Source: Nitrososphaeraceae archaeon (GTDB lineage: Archaea > Thermoproteota > Nitrososphaeria > Nitrososphaerales > Nitrososphaeraceae). From it: a stretch of 32,883 nucleotides of DNA. This document shows positions 1-9,207 of this stretch, piece after piece (within the stretch, counting starts at the first letter, position 1; the number at the start of each line of letters is the position of its first letter). The stretch lies in contig JAJPHX010000041.1 in assembly GCA_021325075.1 (NCBI GenBank), forward strand, positions 1 through 32,883, in the 5' to 3' direction. The notes below the pieces were generated by a model. The model saw only the letters and a list, made by a program, of their open reading frames with translations, did not search any database and was not told the DNA's origin. Position numbers and translations under genes: made by a program.

Positions 1-1837
<1,837 letters not shown>

Positions 1838-1865
1838 AGTTTCACTCCAAGCTCTGCATTTTAAC

Positions 1866-3113
1866 CTAACTCGAATCCCGATAGCGCCTTTGCTCTTTTG
1901 TGATAGAGTCTATCCTGACGCCCATTGCGCCAAGTGCATATCTTGCAACGTCATTATCTATTTTTTCCGGCACTGCGTGCACCCTTGGTTCCATCTTGTA
2001 ATGGTTCTTGGCAACATGCAAGATGGACAAGAGCTGGTTTGCAAACGACAGCGCCATCACTTCCGGCGGGTGCCCTTCTGCAGCGACTAGGTTGACCACC
2101 CTTCCTTCCGACAGCAGGAACAGCTTTTTCCCGCTGATGCTGAAGCGCTCGACGTTTGGCCGCACTTTGGCCGGCCTGCTTGCATTATACAGATAATCTG
2201 CGTCAATTTCGACGTCAAAGTGGCCGGCGTTTGCAAGAATCGCGCCGTCCTTCATTTTTGCAAAATGCTCCTTCCTTATCACGCCCGTTTGGCCGGTACA
2301 GGTCACAAATATGTCGCCGTAGGCAGAAGCGTCAGATAACGCAGTCACCTCAAAGCCGTCCATCTTGGCTTCAAGTGCCCTGACTGGGTCAACCTCGGTC
2401 ACTGTCACGATTGCGCCCATGCCCCTTGCGCGCGAGGCCACCCCCTTGCCGACCCAGCCATAGCCGCACACTATTACGCGCTTGCCGGGCAGAAAAACGT
2501 CAGTCGCCCGCAAGATGCCATCAAGCGTGCTCTGGCCGGTGCCGTGCCGGTTGTCAAACAGGTATTTCGTGCGGGCATTGTTTACTGCAATGACAGGATA
2601 CATCAGCCTGCCCTGCTTTTCCATCACAGCCAGCCTCTTGACGCCAGAGGTTGTTTCCTCCGTGCCGCCGACAATGCTTTTTGCTCTGGCTCTGTGGGCA
2701 GCGACATGCAGGTCGCCTCCGTCATCTGTAACTATCGCCGGCTTGAAAGAAATGACTTGCTTGATGCATTGTTCGTATTCTGATTTTGTTTCGCCACGCC
2801 ACGCGTACACATCCACGCCTTTTTCATAGAGAAATGCTGCAATGTCGTCCTGTGCCGACAGCGGGTTTGCAGCGCAAATGGCAACATCCGCGCCCAGAGT
2901 CTTTGCAGCCATGACCAAGACGGACGTCTCTTTTGTGATGTGCAGGCAAAACCCAATACGCAATCCTGCAAGCGGCAGGCCGCGCTCGTTTTTTGCCCTT
3001 ATCTTTTCAACTATCGCCATGCGCGCCTGCGCCCACTCAAAAGACAGTCTGCCACTGCTGGCAAGCTTTGCATCAGCTATTTTGCCGGCCACAAATGGAG
3101 CATCTTCGCACAT
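1866..3113 (-). CDS. ahcY: Adenosylhomocysteinase (SAH hydrolase)
   Basis: A 415-residue NAD-dependent enzyme that reversibly hydrolyses S-adenosylhomocysteine to adenosine and homocysteine, relieving product inhibition of methyltransferases. The N-terminal half has the substrate region with CLHITKET and the TDDGGDLH and GGTEETTSG blocks; the Rossmann NAD-binding motif GYGWVGKG lies near residues 214-222; the C-terminus ends in a YRDSS-type tail. The length matches the short archaeal form without the insertion of plant and many bacterial enzymes. It begins 10 bases after the preceding membrane-protein gene and is followed after 28 bases by metG, so it sits in a methionine/SAM-linked transcription unit. 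Confidence 0.97.
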   Translation of the reverse strand: MCEDAPFVAGKIADAKLASSGRLSFEWAQARMAIVEKIRAKNERGLPLAGLRIGFCLHITKETSVLVMAAKTLGADVAICAANPLSAQDDIAAFLYEKGVDVYAWRGETKSEYEQCIKQVISFKPAIVTDDGGDLHVAAHRARAKSIVGGTEETTSGVKRLAVMEKQGRLMYPVIAVNNARTKYLFDNRHGTGQSTLDGILRATDVFLPGKRVIVCGYGWVGKGVASRARGMGAIVTVTEVDPVRALEAKMDGFEVTALSDASAYGDIFVTCTGQTGVIRKEHFAKMKDGAILANAGHFDVEIDADYLYNASRPAKVRPNVERFSISGKKLFLLSEGRVVNLVAAEGHPPEVMALSFANQLLSILHVAKNHYKMEPRVHAVPEKIDNDVARYALGAMGVRIDSITKEQRRYRDSS

Positions 3114-3123
3114 GCAATAAAAG

Positions 3124-3639
3124 CTACTGGTTCTCGTACTCTTCTCTGAACTTTGCCCTGCCCCTTCTCATGATCGCAAACAGTCCCAGTATGACAGCAA
3201 TCCACACAATGCTGAACATGATGTTAGTGGTGCTGACGTAGAGGTACGGCATCGCGTCGATGAGGTCTTCCTGTATCGCCTTGAGCGACAGGTGCATGTC
3301 TGTCATGCCGGTGTTGTACTCTGTGCTGTACTGCTCTAGCGACGATATCGAGTTGGCGCGTGAGAGTATGCTGTTGAGCTCCTTCTGGATGAGGCCAAAG
3401 TCAGTCCTTGCAGTGGGGAACGACCACACTGGGTTGCCGCTATCTGGCAGTTCTCTCTGGGCCTTTGCGACGTAGCTTGCCAGCTCTTCAGGAGTCTGGG
3501 CGGTCTCGGCCCTGTTGAGGTAGCCTAGCGCGCTGTCAACAGGATAGATGGCCCTATCGTACCCATAGTACGCCATGGCTGCGCCGATTATGATAAGCGC
3601 CAGAACGCCTGCCATCATGAGCTTGTACGAAGACGTCAT
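3124..3639 (-). CDS. Membrane protein with two TM segments and an extracytoplasmic helical loop
   Basis: A 171-residue protein I do not recognise by function. It has one hydrophobic segment at about residues 8-25 and another at about 139-158, followed by a positively charged tail (MRRGRAKFREEYENQ), suggesting both termini are cytoplasmic and the ~110-residue loop is outside. The loop is rich in helix-forming residues (ETAQTPEELASYVAKAQREL, then an LSRANSISSLEQY segment) and could form a coiled coil. It is the first gene of the minus-strand run leading to ahcY, 10 bases away, and is divergent from the Rieske gene. A TATA-like TAAATA element lies about 30-35 bases upstream. Confidence 0.8.
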   Translation of the reverse strand: MTSSYKLMMAGVLALIIIGAAMAYYGYDRAIYPVDSALGYLNRAETAQTPEELASYVAKAQRELPDSGNPVWSFPTARTDFGLIQKELNSILSRANSISSLEQYSTEYNTGMTDMHLSLKAIQEDLIDAMPYLYVSTTNIMFSIVWIAVILGLFAIMRRGRAKFREEYENQ

Positions 3640-3714
3640 AGAACCGACGGGCGATATGGACCCCTGAGCGATATTTAGGTGTGGCGGAATATTGCTCTAT
3701 AAATTCCCGGATAA

Positions 3715-3730
3715 GCATTTTATAACCAGA
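3715..3730 (+). promoter_or_regulatory. TATA-box region of the Rieske gene
   Basis: The sequence GCATTTTATAACCAG places a TATA-like box about 30-40 bases upstream of the Rieske ATG, inside the divergent spacer shared with the minus-strand membrane-protein gene. It is followed by a GGGTGA Shine-Dalgarno-like sequence at 3743-3748. Seen in the sequence; promoter function is inferred. Confidence 0.4.
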
Positions 3731-3757
3731 TTTCTTACAGCAGGGTGATTGGCACTC

Positions 3758-4054
3758 ATGAAGGTCGCCCAGCGGGGCGAAATAAAGGAAAACGGCGGTA
3801 AGGAGCTCAACATCAACGGCACGAGGGTTGCCCTCTTTTACGCAAAGGGCAAGTACTACGCGATTGAGGCGCTCTGCCGCCACCAGGACGGCTCGCTTGC
3901 ACCCGGCAAGATAGACGGCGAGGTCGTCGAGTGCCCGCTCCATTCGTGGCACTACAACATCAGGACCGGCGAGCTTTTGGACTACCTTGAAGGAGTGAAG
4001 CTGACCACCTACAAGGTGGACGTCAAGGGAAACGACATCTATATCGAAGTCTAA
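3758..4054 (+). CDS. Rieske [2Fe-2S] ferredoxin
   Basis: A soluble Rieske-type electron carrier of about 98 residues. The cluster ligands are in CRHQDGSLAPG and CPLHSWHY (Cys43, His45, Cys62 and His65 if counted from the upstream TTG). There is no transmembrane anchor and no catalytic domain, so it resembles stand-alone Rieske ferredoxins that feed dioxygenases or act as general electron carriers. A TTG at 3749 is in frame, but GGGTGA at 3743-3748 directly abuts it and is well spaced (9 bases) from the ATG at 3758, so I chose the ATG. The partner is not evident from context; cysS follows after 37 bases. Confidence 0.92.
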   Translation: MKVAQRGEIKENGGKELNINGTRVALFYAKGKYYAIEALCRHQDGSLAPGKIDGEVVECPLHSWHYNIRTGELLDYLEGVKLTTYKVDVKGNDIYIEV

Positions 4055-4091
4055 AGGTAAAATACCGGGCAAACCTGCTTCCATACCGGCC

Positions 4092-5480
4092 GTGAAATTA
4101 TACAACACGCTCACCCGGCAGATCGACGAATTGCAGCCGCAAGACAGCACCGTCAGGATCTACGTCTGCGGGGTCACGGTCTATGACAATTCGCACATCG
4201 GCCATGCAAGGACTGTCATTGTCTTTGACGTCCTCCGGCGGTACCTGATGTCAAAAGGCTACAAGGTTGTCTTTGTCCAGAACTTTACAGACGTTGACGA
4301 CAAGATAATCAACAGGGCAAAGGCGGAAGGCAAAAAGGCAGAAGAAATTTCAAAAAAATACATCGACAGTTATTTCCGGGATTTTGGCGGGCTGAACGTG
4401 CTGCCCGCTGACTACCATCCAAAGGCTACAGAGCACATCGATGAAATGATCCAGCTCATCAAAGGCTTGATCGACAAAGGTCACGCCTACCTCACGCTCA
4501 ATGGCGTCTACTTCCGGGTCAAGTCTTTCCCGGGGTACGGCAAGCTGTCAAGAAAGCCCGTGGAAGAGCTGGAGTCAGGCGCAAGGATCGAAGTTGACCA
4601 GTCAAAGGAGGACCCGCTTGACTTTGCGCTGTGGAAGTTTTCATTCGAAGACCCGGCGTGGAATAGCCCGTGGGGCAAGGGGAGGCCGGGCTGGCACATC
4701 GAGTGCTCTGCCATGTCGCTGAAATATCTGGGCGACACGTTTGAGCTCCACGGAGGCGGCCATGATCTGGTGTTTCCACACCACGAAAACGAGATAGCGC
4801 AGTCGGAATCCTACACGGGCAAGCAGTTTGCAAAGGTGTGGATGCATTCCGGTATGGTGACAATAAATTCGCAAAAGATGAGCAAGTCGCTTGGCAACAT
4901 TGTGACTATCGAGCAGGCGTTAAAGAGCTGGGGCATGAACTCTCTTCGGCTCTACTGCCTGTCGGTGCACTACGCTAAGCCACTTGACTACACCGATGAC
5001 CTGCTGAAAGAATCGGTGCAGAGGTGGCGCCAGATAGAGACATGCGCATACGAGCTGCGCTCTGCATCCGGCAGCGGAGGCGAAGTCGACAGCATCCGCA
5101 AGACATGCGATGAATCACTGAAAGCTTTTGGAGCCGCGATGGACGAGGACATGAACACTTCACTTGCGCTGACCGAGTTCCTGAAGCTTGTGACAAGGAT
5201 AAACCAGTATGCCGCAAGCGACAAGCTGACAAAGGACATGGCTGATGCCGCGCTGCCTGCTTTTGACAAAATAATGGACATCCTTGGGCTCAGGGTCATC
5301 GAGCCTGATGACGGGGAAAGGCAAGAGATCGAAGGACTGGTGGCAGATCGTAACAGGCTGCGGGCAGAGAAAAAATTCAAAGAAGCCGACGAGCTCCGGA
5401 AAAAGCTGCTTGACCGCTCTGTAGAGCTGATGGACCATAAAGGGCGTACTGTCTGGGTCAAAAGGGAAAGGACAGCATAA
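4092..5480 (+). CDS. cysS: Cysteinyl-tRNA synthetase
   Basis: A 462-residue class I synthetase charging tRNA-Cys. The HIGH motif is exact at residues 35-38 and KMSKS is exact at 262-266. The catalytic zinc site that selects cysteine is visible as Cys26 (in YVCGVT), Cys205 (in HIECSAMS) and the HxxE-type region in HDLVFPHHENE. The DALR-type helical domain follows, and the C-terminal KKFKEADELRKKLLDR region is typical of the family. The start is GTG; no in-frame ATG precedes the conserved KLYNTLTRQ strand, so GTG is accepted. Its 37-base distance from the Rieske gene allows cotranscription. Confidence 0.97.
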   Translation: MKLYNTLTRQIDELQPQDSTVRIYVCGVTVYDNSHIGHARTVIVFDVLRRYLMSKGYKVVFVQNFTDVDDKIINRAKAEGKKAEEISKKYIDSYFRDFGGLNVLPADYHPKATEHIDEMIQLIKGLIDKGHAYLTLNGVYFRVKSFPGYGKLSRKPVEELESGARIEVDQSKEDPLDFALWKFSFEDPAWNSPWGKGRPGWHIECSAMSLKYLGDTFELHGGGHDLVFPHHENEIAQSESYTGKQFAKVWMHSGMVTINSQKMSKSLGNIVTIEQALKSWGMNSLRLYCLSVHYAKPLDYTDDLLKESVQRWRQIETCAYELRSASGSGGEVDSIRKTCDESLKAFGAAMDEDMNTSLALTEFLKLVTRINQYAASDKLTKDMADAALPAFDKIMDILGLRVIEPDDGERQEIEGLVADRNRLRAEKKFKEADELRKKLLDRSVELMDHKGRTVWVKRERTA

Positions 5481-5549
5481 TTTTACACGTTGGTGCAACA
5501 AGATGTACTCGTGCGCTAATGTGGTTGCATGCCACGGTAATGGCGTAGA

Positions 5550-5867
5550 ATGAAGATAGTGGACGGAAAGCGCATGGGCTCAGTTACCGTCTTTGAGGAC
5601 ACCCTAATGCTTGCAGAAGTTGTAGGCGATGTCATACTCAACAATGGCCACCTCGAGCTCAAGGGCAAGGTCCTTGGCAACCTCTACGTGCGCAAGGGGA
5701 CGTGCAGGATGCTCGGCATCGTCCGCGGCAACCTCGAGAATGAGGCTGGCGACGTCGAGGTCTTTGGGACCGTCCACGGCAAGGTCGTCACAAAGAACGG
5801 CTATACCTACGTCAACCCCGGAAGCAAGGTCGGCACCATCGAGAATGCGCCGATCAGCGGCGCCTAG
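5550..5867 (+). CDS. Bactofilin-like / polymer-forming beta-helix protein
   Basis: A 105-residue protein made almost entirely of short repeating beta-strand turns (VVGDVILNNGHLELKGKVLG, then GIVRGNLENEAGDVEVFGTVHG). This pattern of Gly plus alternating hydrophobics is typical of the right-handed beta-helix of bactofilins (DUF583), which polymerise into filaments in bacteria and occur in some archaea. There is no signal peptide or membrane segment. An in-frame stop just upstream of the ATG fixes the start. The stop overlaps the stop of the convergent zinc protein by four bases. The fold is a reasoned guess from repeat pattern; the cellular role is unknown. Confidence 0.7.
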   Translation: MKIVDGKRMGSVTVFEDTLMLAEVVGDVILNNGHLELKGKVLGNLYVRKGTCRMLGIVRGNLENEAGDVEVFGTVHGKVVTKNGYTYVNPGSKVGTIENAPISGA

Positions 5868-6055
5868 CCCTGTTTTATCTTCTCAAGGTCCTTCTGCAGT
5901 AACTCGATGGTTTTCGGTATCTCTTTCTCGGCGCACTCTAGGCAGACCTGCTGCAGCGACAGCGGGTAGGTGAAATATTTCTCGTTGAGGGCAATGTCGC
6001 GCTTACATGACACGCATTTTTTCATCTTGTAAGGGTCAGTGTTCTTTACTATCAA
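5864..6055 (-). CDS. Small zinc-ribbon protein
   Basis: A 63-residue protein with two CxxC pairs (CVSC near residue 14 and CLEC near residue 38), separated by a short strand-rich region, and a C-terminal basic/acidic helix (ELLQKDLEKIKQG). This is a treble-clef or ribbon-type zinc fold with no recognisable function. Its ATG overlaps the stop of the upstream nuclease gene (6052-6055, ATGA), so the two are probably translationally coupled. This hints at a role connected with RNA processing, which is inference from position only. Confidence 0.75.
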   Translation of the reverse strand: MIVKNTDPYKMKKCVSCKRDIALNEKYFTYPLSLQQVCLECAEKEIPKTIELLQKDLEKIKQG

Positions 6056-7314
6056 ACGTCCACTATTTCTCCCTGGTCAGGAGCGCGCGCGTCATAGCCA
6101 TATTTCTCTTTGATTTCCTCGGCAAACTTCACGCATGAGGGTCCGTCGCCGTGCACCGTGAGCACCTTCGGGTTGCCCTTGATGCGATCGAGTATCTCAA
6201 ACAATTCATGCCTGCTGTTGTGCCCGGAGAACTCGAAGCGTTTGACATCCGCGTAGCACTTCTTTATCTTGCCGTCGATGTTGGCCATCTTTTTGTCAAG
6301 GAGCATCCTACCCGGCGTCCCTTCTCCCTGGTACGAAACAAGCGCGATGCCGTTCTTGTCGCTGTCTGCTATCTGCTGCGTGTAGAAAATGGCAGAGCCC
6401 CCGACTAACATTCCTGCCGGCGAGATTATGGCACACGGCTCATTTACCACCTTGCGCCTCCTGCTCCATCCTTGAATCCATTCCGCCTCTCCAACCGCCT
6501 TTCTGAACAGCTCGGGATCCCGGAGGTAGGCCGGGTGGCTGCCCATTATCTGGTTGGCCTTGAGCGCCATGCCGTCCATCACTATCTTGTGCTTGAAGTT
6601 GTAAGCCTTGAGAACGCAGGCAATTTCCTGCGCGCGCTCTACAGAAAACGACGGGATGAAAAGCGTGCCCCCGCGCTCTATCACCTCGTTTGCAAACGCT
6701 ATCAAATCCTTTTCAGCCTCTTCGCGGGGCTGCTGCTCGTTCTGGGAGTACGTGCTCTCTATTATCATCATGTCTATTTCGCCAAAGTCGAGATCCGCCG
6801 GGCGCAAAAGCTTTGACCCGCGGGTGTTGATGTCGCCGGTGTAGAACACCTTCTTGCCATCGTGCTCTACAATGACAGTCCCGCCGCCCACCACGTGCCC
6901 CGACTCGTGCAGAGTCACCTTGGCGTCGTTTACCATGTACGGCTCTCTGTACTGCAGGTGCTTTGAGCTCTTTAGCATCGTCATAAGATCGAGATACTCA
7001 AAGGGCAGGTAGAACCCGGACAGCTTTATCATATCTTCAATCAAGAGCTCGGACAGCTCAAAAGTGGGAAGAGTCCCAAGCGCCGGGATGTCTGTCGACC
7101 CAGACAGATAAAGTGACGGTACAAAGCCGGAATGATCAAGGTGCGCGTGCGTGATAACTACGGCATCAACTTCTTTTGGCTTGATGTGCATAGGGAATAT
7201 CGGCTCCCTCTTTAGCAGGACGCCATAGTCCATGAGTATGTTTGTGTGGTCGCAATTTACTAGAAACGCTGAGCGGCCGACCTCTTTGGCCGCTCCCATA
7301 ACCTTTACTTTCAA
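6052..7314 (-). CDS. Beta-CASP metallo-beta-lactamase ribonuclease, aCPSF2-like
   Basis: A 420-residue MBL-fold nuclease. The motif 2 HxHxDH is at residues 56-61 (THAHLDHSG); further metal ligands are in HESGHVVGGG and the FYTGDINT aspartate block. Beta-CASP signatures follow, including the SFSVERAQE region, SGHNSRHELFE and the terminal VHGDGPSCVKFAEEI histidine motif. No N-terminal KH domains are present, which separates it from aCPSF1 and fits aCPSF2, an RNA endo/5'-exonuclease. The start is TTG at 7312-7314: the next ATG would remove the first beta-strand (KVKVMG). A GATTTAAAGC TATA-like element lies at 7347-7356. It is followed by the coupled zinc-ribbon gene. Confidence 0.9.
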   Translation of the reverse strand: MKVKVMGAAKEVGRSAFLVNCDHTNILMDYGVLLKREPIFPMHIKPKEVDAVVITHAHLDHSGFVPSLYLSGSTDIPALGTLPTFELSELLIEDMIKLSGFYLPFEYLDLMTMLKSSKHLQYREPYMVNDAKVTLHESGHVVGGGTVIVEHDGKKVFYTGDINTRGSKLLRPADLDFGEIDMMIIESTYSQNEQQPREEAEKDLIAFANEVIERGGTLFIPSFSVERAQEIACVLKAYNFKHKIVMDGMALKANQIMGSHPAYLRDPELFRKAVGEAEWIQGWSRRRKVVNEPCAIISPAGMLVGGSAIFYTQQIADSDKNGIALVSYQGEGTPGRMLLDKKMANIDGKIKKCYADVKRFEFSGHNSRHELFEILDRIKGNPKVLTVHGDGPSCVKFAEEIKEKYGYDARAPDQGEIVDV

Positions 7315-7346
7315 TTTGTTTTACTGTTAAAACTCAATCCATAAGC

Positions 7347-7356
7347 GCTTTAAATC
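7347..7356 (-). promoter_or_regulatory. TATA-like element for the aCPSF2-like gene
   Basis: On the minus strand the sequence reads GATTTAAAGC, about 33-42 bases upstream of the TTG start. It lies partly within the 45-base gap after the methyltransferase gene, so the nuclease probably has its own promoter even though the genes are co-oriented. Confidence 0.4.
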
Positions 7357-7359
7357 TTG

Positions 7360-8157
7360 CTAATTCCACTGCACCTGCCAGAGCGGTTCCGGCGCAGCAG
7401 GGTTTTCCAGCTTTTGCAAATATTGGTAGCCGCATTCGTCAAGCACGTATTCAAAATCGTAGCGGCCTGCCGGCTCTTTTTCAACCTGCTTTTTGATTGC
7501 TTCCCTGATAGCATTGCTCTTGTGCGGCCTGCAATACACGTACCAGAGGTTGTGCGCGCCTCTCAACTTGGCTAGTCTCCCGCGCTTGTCCTCCGGCATC
7601 TTTGTGTAATGCCTGTTCATGACCTCGGTGTTGACATCCTCCCATGAGGGAGTCCTCCACCATGCAACTTTCTCAAAGCCATGGCCGTCAAATTCTGCGG
7701 CCAGGCTGATCCCCTGATCAAGCGTCGTGACAATGACATCTGTGCTTTTCGCCACCGCATCGCGAAAGTCCTGTCCCGGCTCCATCCACCCGACAAAGAT
7801 CAGGTCGTACTTCCTGTCTATCCAGTGCGCGTCAGATACCGTGATATAGTCAGGCTTTTCCGTGCCAAGGCCGTAGAAAATCCCCGCGTCCTTTTCGATG
7901 CCCTGCGCGTCTGGAAGGAACTCCCTGATTCTTTTCAAAAAGTCGCCGTAGCCGCAGCCGACATCAAGGTAGCTCGGGCTTGGCGCTATTGACTTGGCGA
8001 TTGCGGCAACTCGCAATACATCGACCTTGCGGTAGGCAAAGTACGTCCCCCTAAAGAATGGAAAGCTGTAGCGCTCGTGGTGCGGAGATTTTGCATTTGC
8101 CCGGAACTGCGCCAGAGCCTGCCTTGCCTTTTGCAGATCGTCGAGGTTGAACGGCAT
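7360..8157 (-). CDS. Class I SAM-dependent methyltransferase-like protein, copy B
   Basis: A 265-residue protein with the Rossmann SAM-binding motif YLDVGCGYGDFLKRI near residues 64-78 and the acidic motif QGIEKDAG about 20 residues later. Conserved blocks FPFFRGTYFAYRKVDVLRVAA, VGWMEPGQDFR, AWWRTPSWEDVN and NRHYT recur in the upstream neighbour, so the two are tandem paralogs. The substrate cannot be told from sequence. Its ATG overlaps the upstream TGA (TGATG at 8155-8159), so translation is coupled and the pair may form a heterodimer. The WWRTPSW block resembles nothing I can name. Confidence 0.82.
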   Translation of the reverse strand: MPFNLDDLQKARQALAQFRANAKSPHHERYSFPFFRGTYFAYRKVDVLRVAAIAKSIAPSPSYLDVGCGYGDFLKRIREFLPDAQGIEKDAGIFYGLGTEKPDYITVSDAHWIDRKYDLIFVGWMEPGQDFRDAVAKSTDVIVTTLDQGISLAAEFDGHGFEKVAWWRTPSWEDVNTEVMNRHYTKMPEDKRGRLAKLRGAHNLWYVYCRPHKSNAIREAIKKQVEKEPAGRYDFEYVLDECGYQYLQKLENPAAPEPLWQVQWN

Positions 8158-8969
8158 CAGTCAAACCTTGCTTCCCACAGCTTTTTGCTGTTTGTCAGGG
8201 CGGGCAGCTCCTCCATGTAGCGAAAGCCGCATTCGTCAAGCACGTCTTCAAAGTCAAACCTCTGGCCGGGTTCCTCCTTTTCAAGCCACGACTGCAAAGC
8301 TGATTTTACCCTGCCTGCAATTTCCGGCTTGGCGTAAACGTACCAAAAGTTGTGCGCCGTGCGAAGCTTGGCTAGCTGTTCCTTTTTTGCAGGATCAAGC
8401 CCAGGCGTGTAGTAGCGGTTCATGAGCTCTGCGTTGATGTCTATCCAAGATGGCGTTCTCCACCACGCGACCCTCTCAAATCCAAACTCGTCGTACTCGC
8501 ACCCCCCGTTGATGCCGCACTGGCCGCCTGCGTCAAAAGTGGTGATCACACATTTCGCACTCTTTGCAACAAACCTCCTGAAATCCTGCCCCGGCTCCAT
8601 CCATCCGACAAAGGCGACGTCGACCGGCGTCAAGCTTTCGACCGGCGTCAGGTCGATATAGTCAGGCTTTGCAACCTGAAACGCGTAAAAAATGCCTCCT
8701 TCCTTTTCTATCCCCGTCGCGCCGGGCAGGTAACCGCGTATTTTTTTCAAAAAGTCGCCGTAGCCGCAGCCCACGTCGACATAGCTTGGGTTGTCCGCAA
8801 CGGATTTTGCTAATGCCGCCACGCGAAGCACATCGATCTTGCGGTAGGCGAAATAAGAGCCGGCGAAAAACGGAAAGATATACCGGGCATGGTGAAGCGG
8901 CGGGCCGCGGGCCAAGAACTGGCGATAAGCTTGGTGGGCGCTCTGCAGCTTTTGGATCGCGAAAGGCAT
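8157..8969 (-). CDS. Class I SAM-dependent methyltransferase-like protein, copy A
   Basis: The first of two tandem paralogs, about 270 residues, with YVDVGCGYGDFLKKI (SAM motif I), TGIEKEGG, VGWMEPGQDFRRF and AWWRTPSWIDIN. It carries a short insertion (GGQCGINGGCEYDEFGF) not present in copy B. I chose the ATG at 8967-8969 because it aligns with the MPF start of copy B and a TATA box (AAAAATATAG on the minus strand) is 25 bases upstream, as expected for a leaderless mRNA; an upstream TTG at 8987 would lie inside the promoter. The methyl acceptor is unknown. Confidence 0.82.
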   Translation of the reverse strand: MPFAIQKLQSAHQAYRQFLARGPPLHHARYIFPFFAGSYFAYRKIDVLRVAALAKSVADNPSYVDVGCGYGDFLKKIRGYLPGATGIEKEGGIFYAFQVAKPDYIDLTPVESLTPVDVAFVGWMEPGQDFRRFVAKSAKCVITTFDAGGQCGINGGCEYDEFGFERVAWWRTPSWIDINAELMNRYYTPGLDPAKKEQLAKLRTAHNFWYVYAKPEIAGRVKSALQSWLEKEEPGQRFDFEDVLDECGFRYMEELPALTNSKKLWEARFD

Positions 8970-8990
8970 GCAGATCCGTACTTGCAATCC

Positions 8991-9000
8991 CTATATTTTT
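8991..9000 (-). promoter_or_regulatory. TATA box of the tandem methyltransferase operon
   Basis: AAAAATATAG on the minus strand, centred about 26 bases from the ATG of methyltransferase copy A. The spacing predicts transcription starting at or next to the start codon (leaderless), and it decides the start choice for that gene. Confidence 0.55.
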
Positions 9001-9030
9001 ACTGCGTTGCGAAAACCGTCACGGTTGTAT

Positions 9031-9118
9031 ATAACGGCGTTTGCAAAAACCCAGCTTTGTTAAATAACTCGATTTTGAAGGTGACTTTTTTAACAGAATA
9101 CCGATTATTTTAACAAAA
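9031..9118. repeat. Left-border spacer with repeated TTTAACA motifs
   Basis: The gap between the core methyltransferases and the AT-rich island (8970-9207) holds no gene I can support. It contains ATAACGGCGTT at 9031-9041, AAAAACCCA nearby, and three TTTAACA-type motifs (one inverted within AGCTTTGTTAAA, then TTTTTAACAG and TTTTAACAAA). The same words recur at the right border (20784-20850), which suggests a boundary repeat or a common regulator site. No tRNA gene was found here. Confidence 0.35.
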
Positions 9119-9207
9119 ATGTTCTATGGGCAGAATTGACCTTTTTGCTGGTCGAAGGTGCGGCGGGGAAAATAGTGCTGCTGCACAAATGATCGAATTT
9201 GCTTATT

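Noticed and set aside
3554-4150. A 198-codon minus-strand frame opposite the Rieske gene
   Set aside because: It covers the Rieske coding sequence and the promoter spacer; the Rieske frame has complete cluster motifs, while this frame has no recognisable domain.
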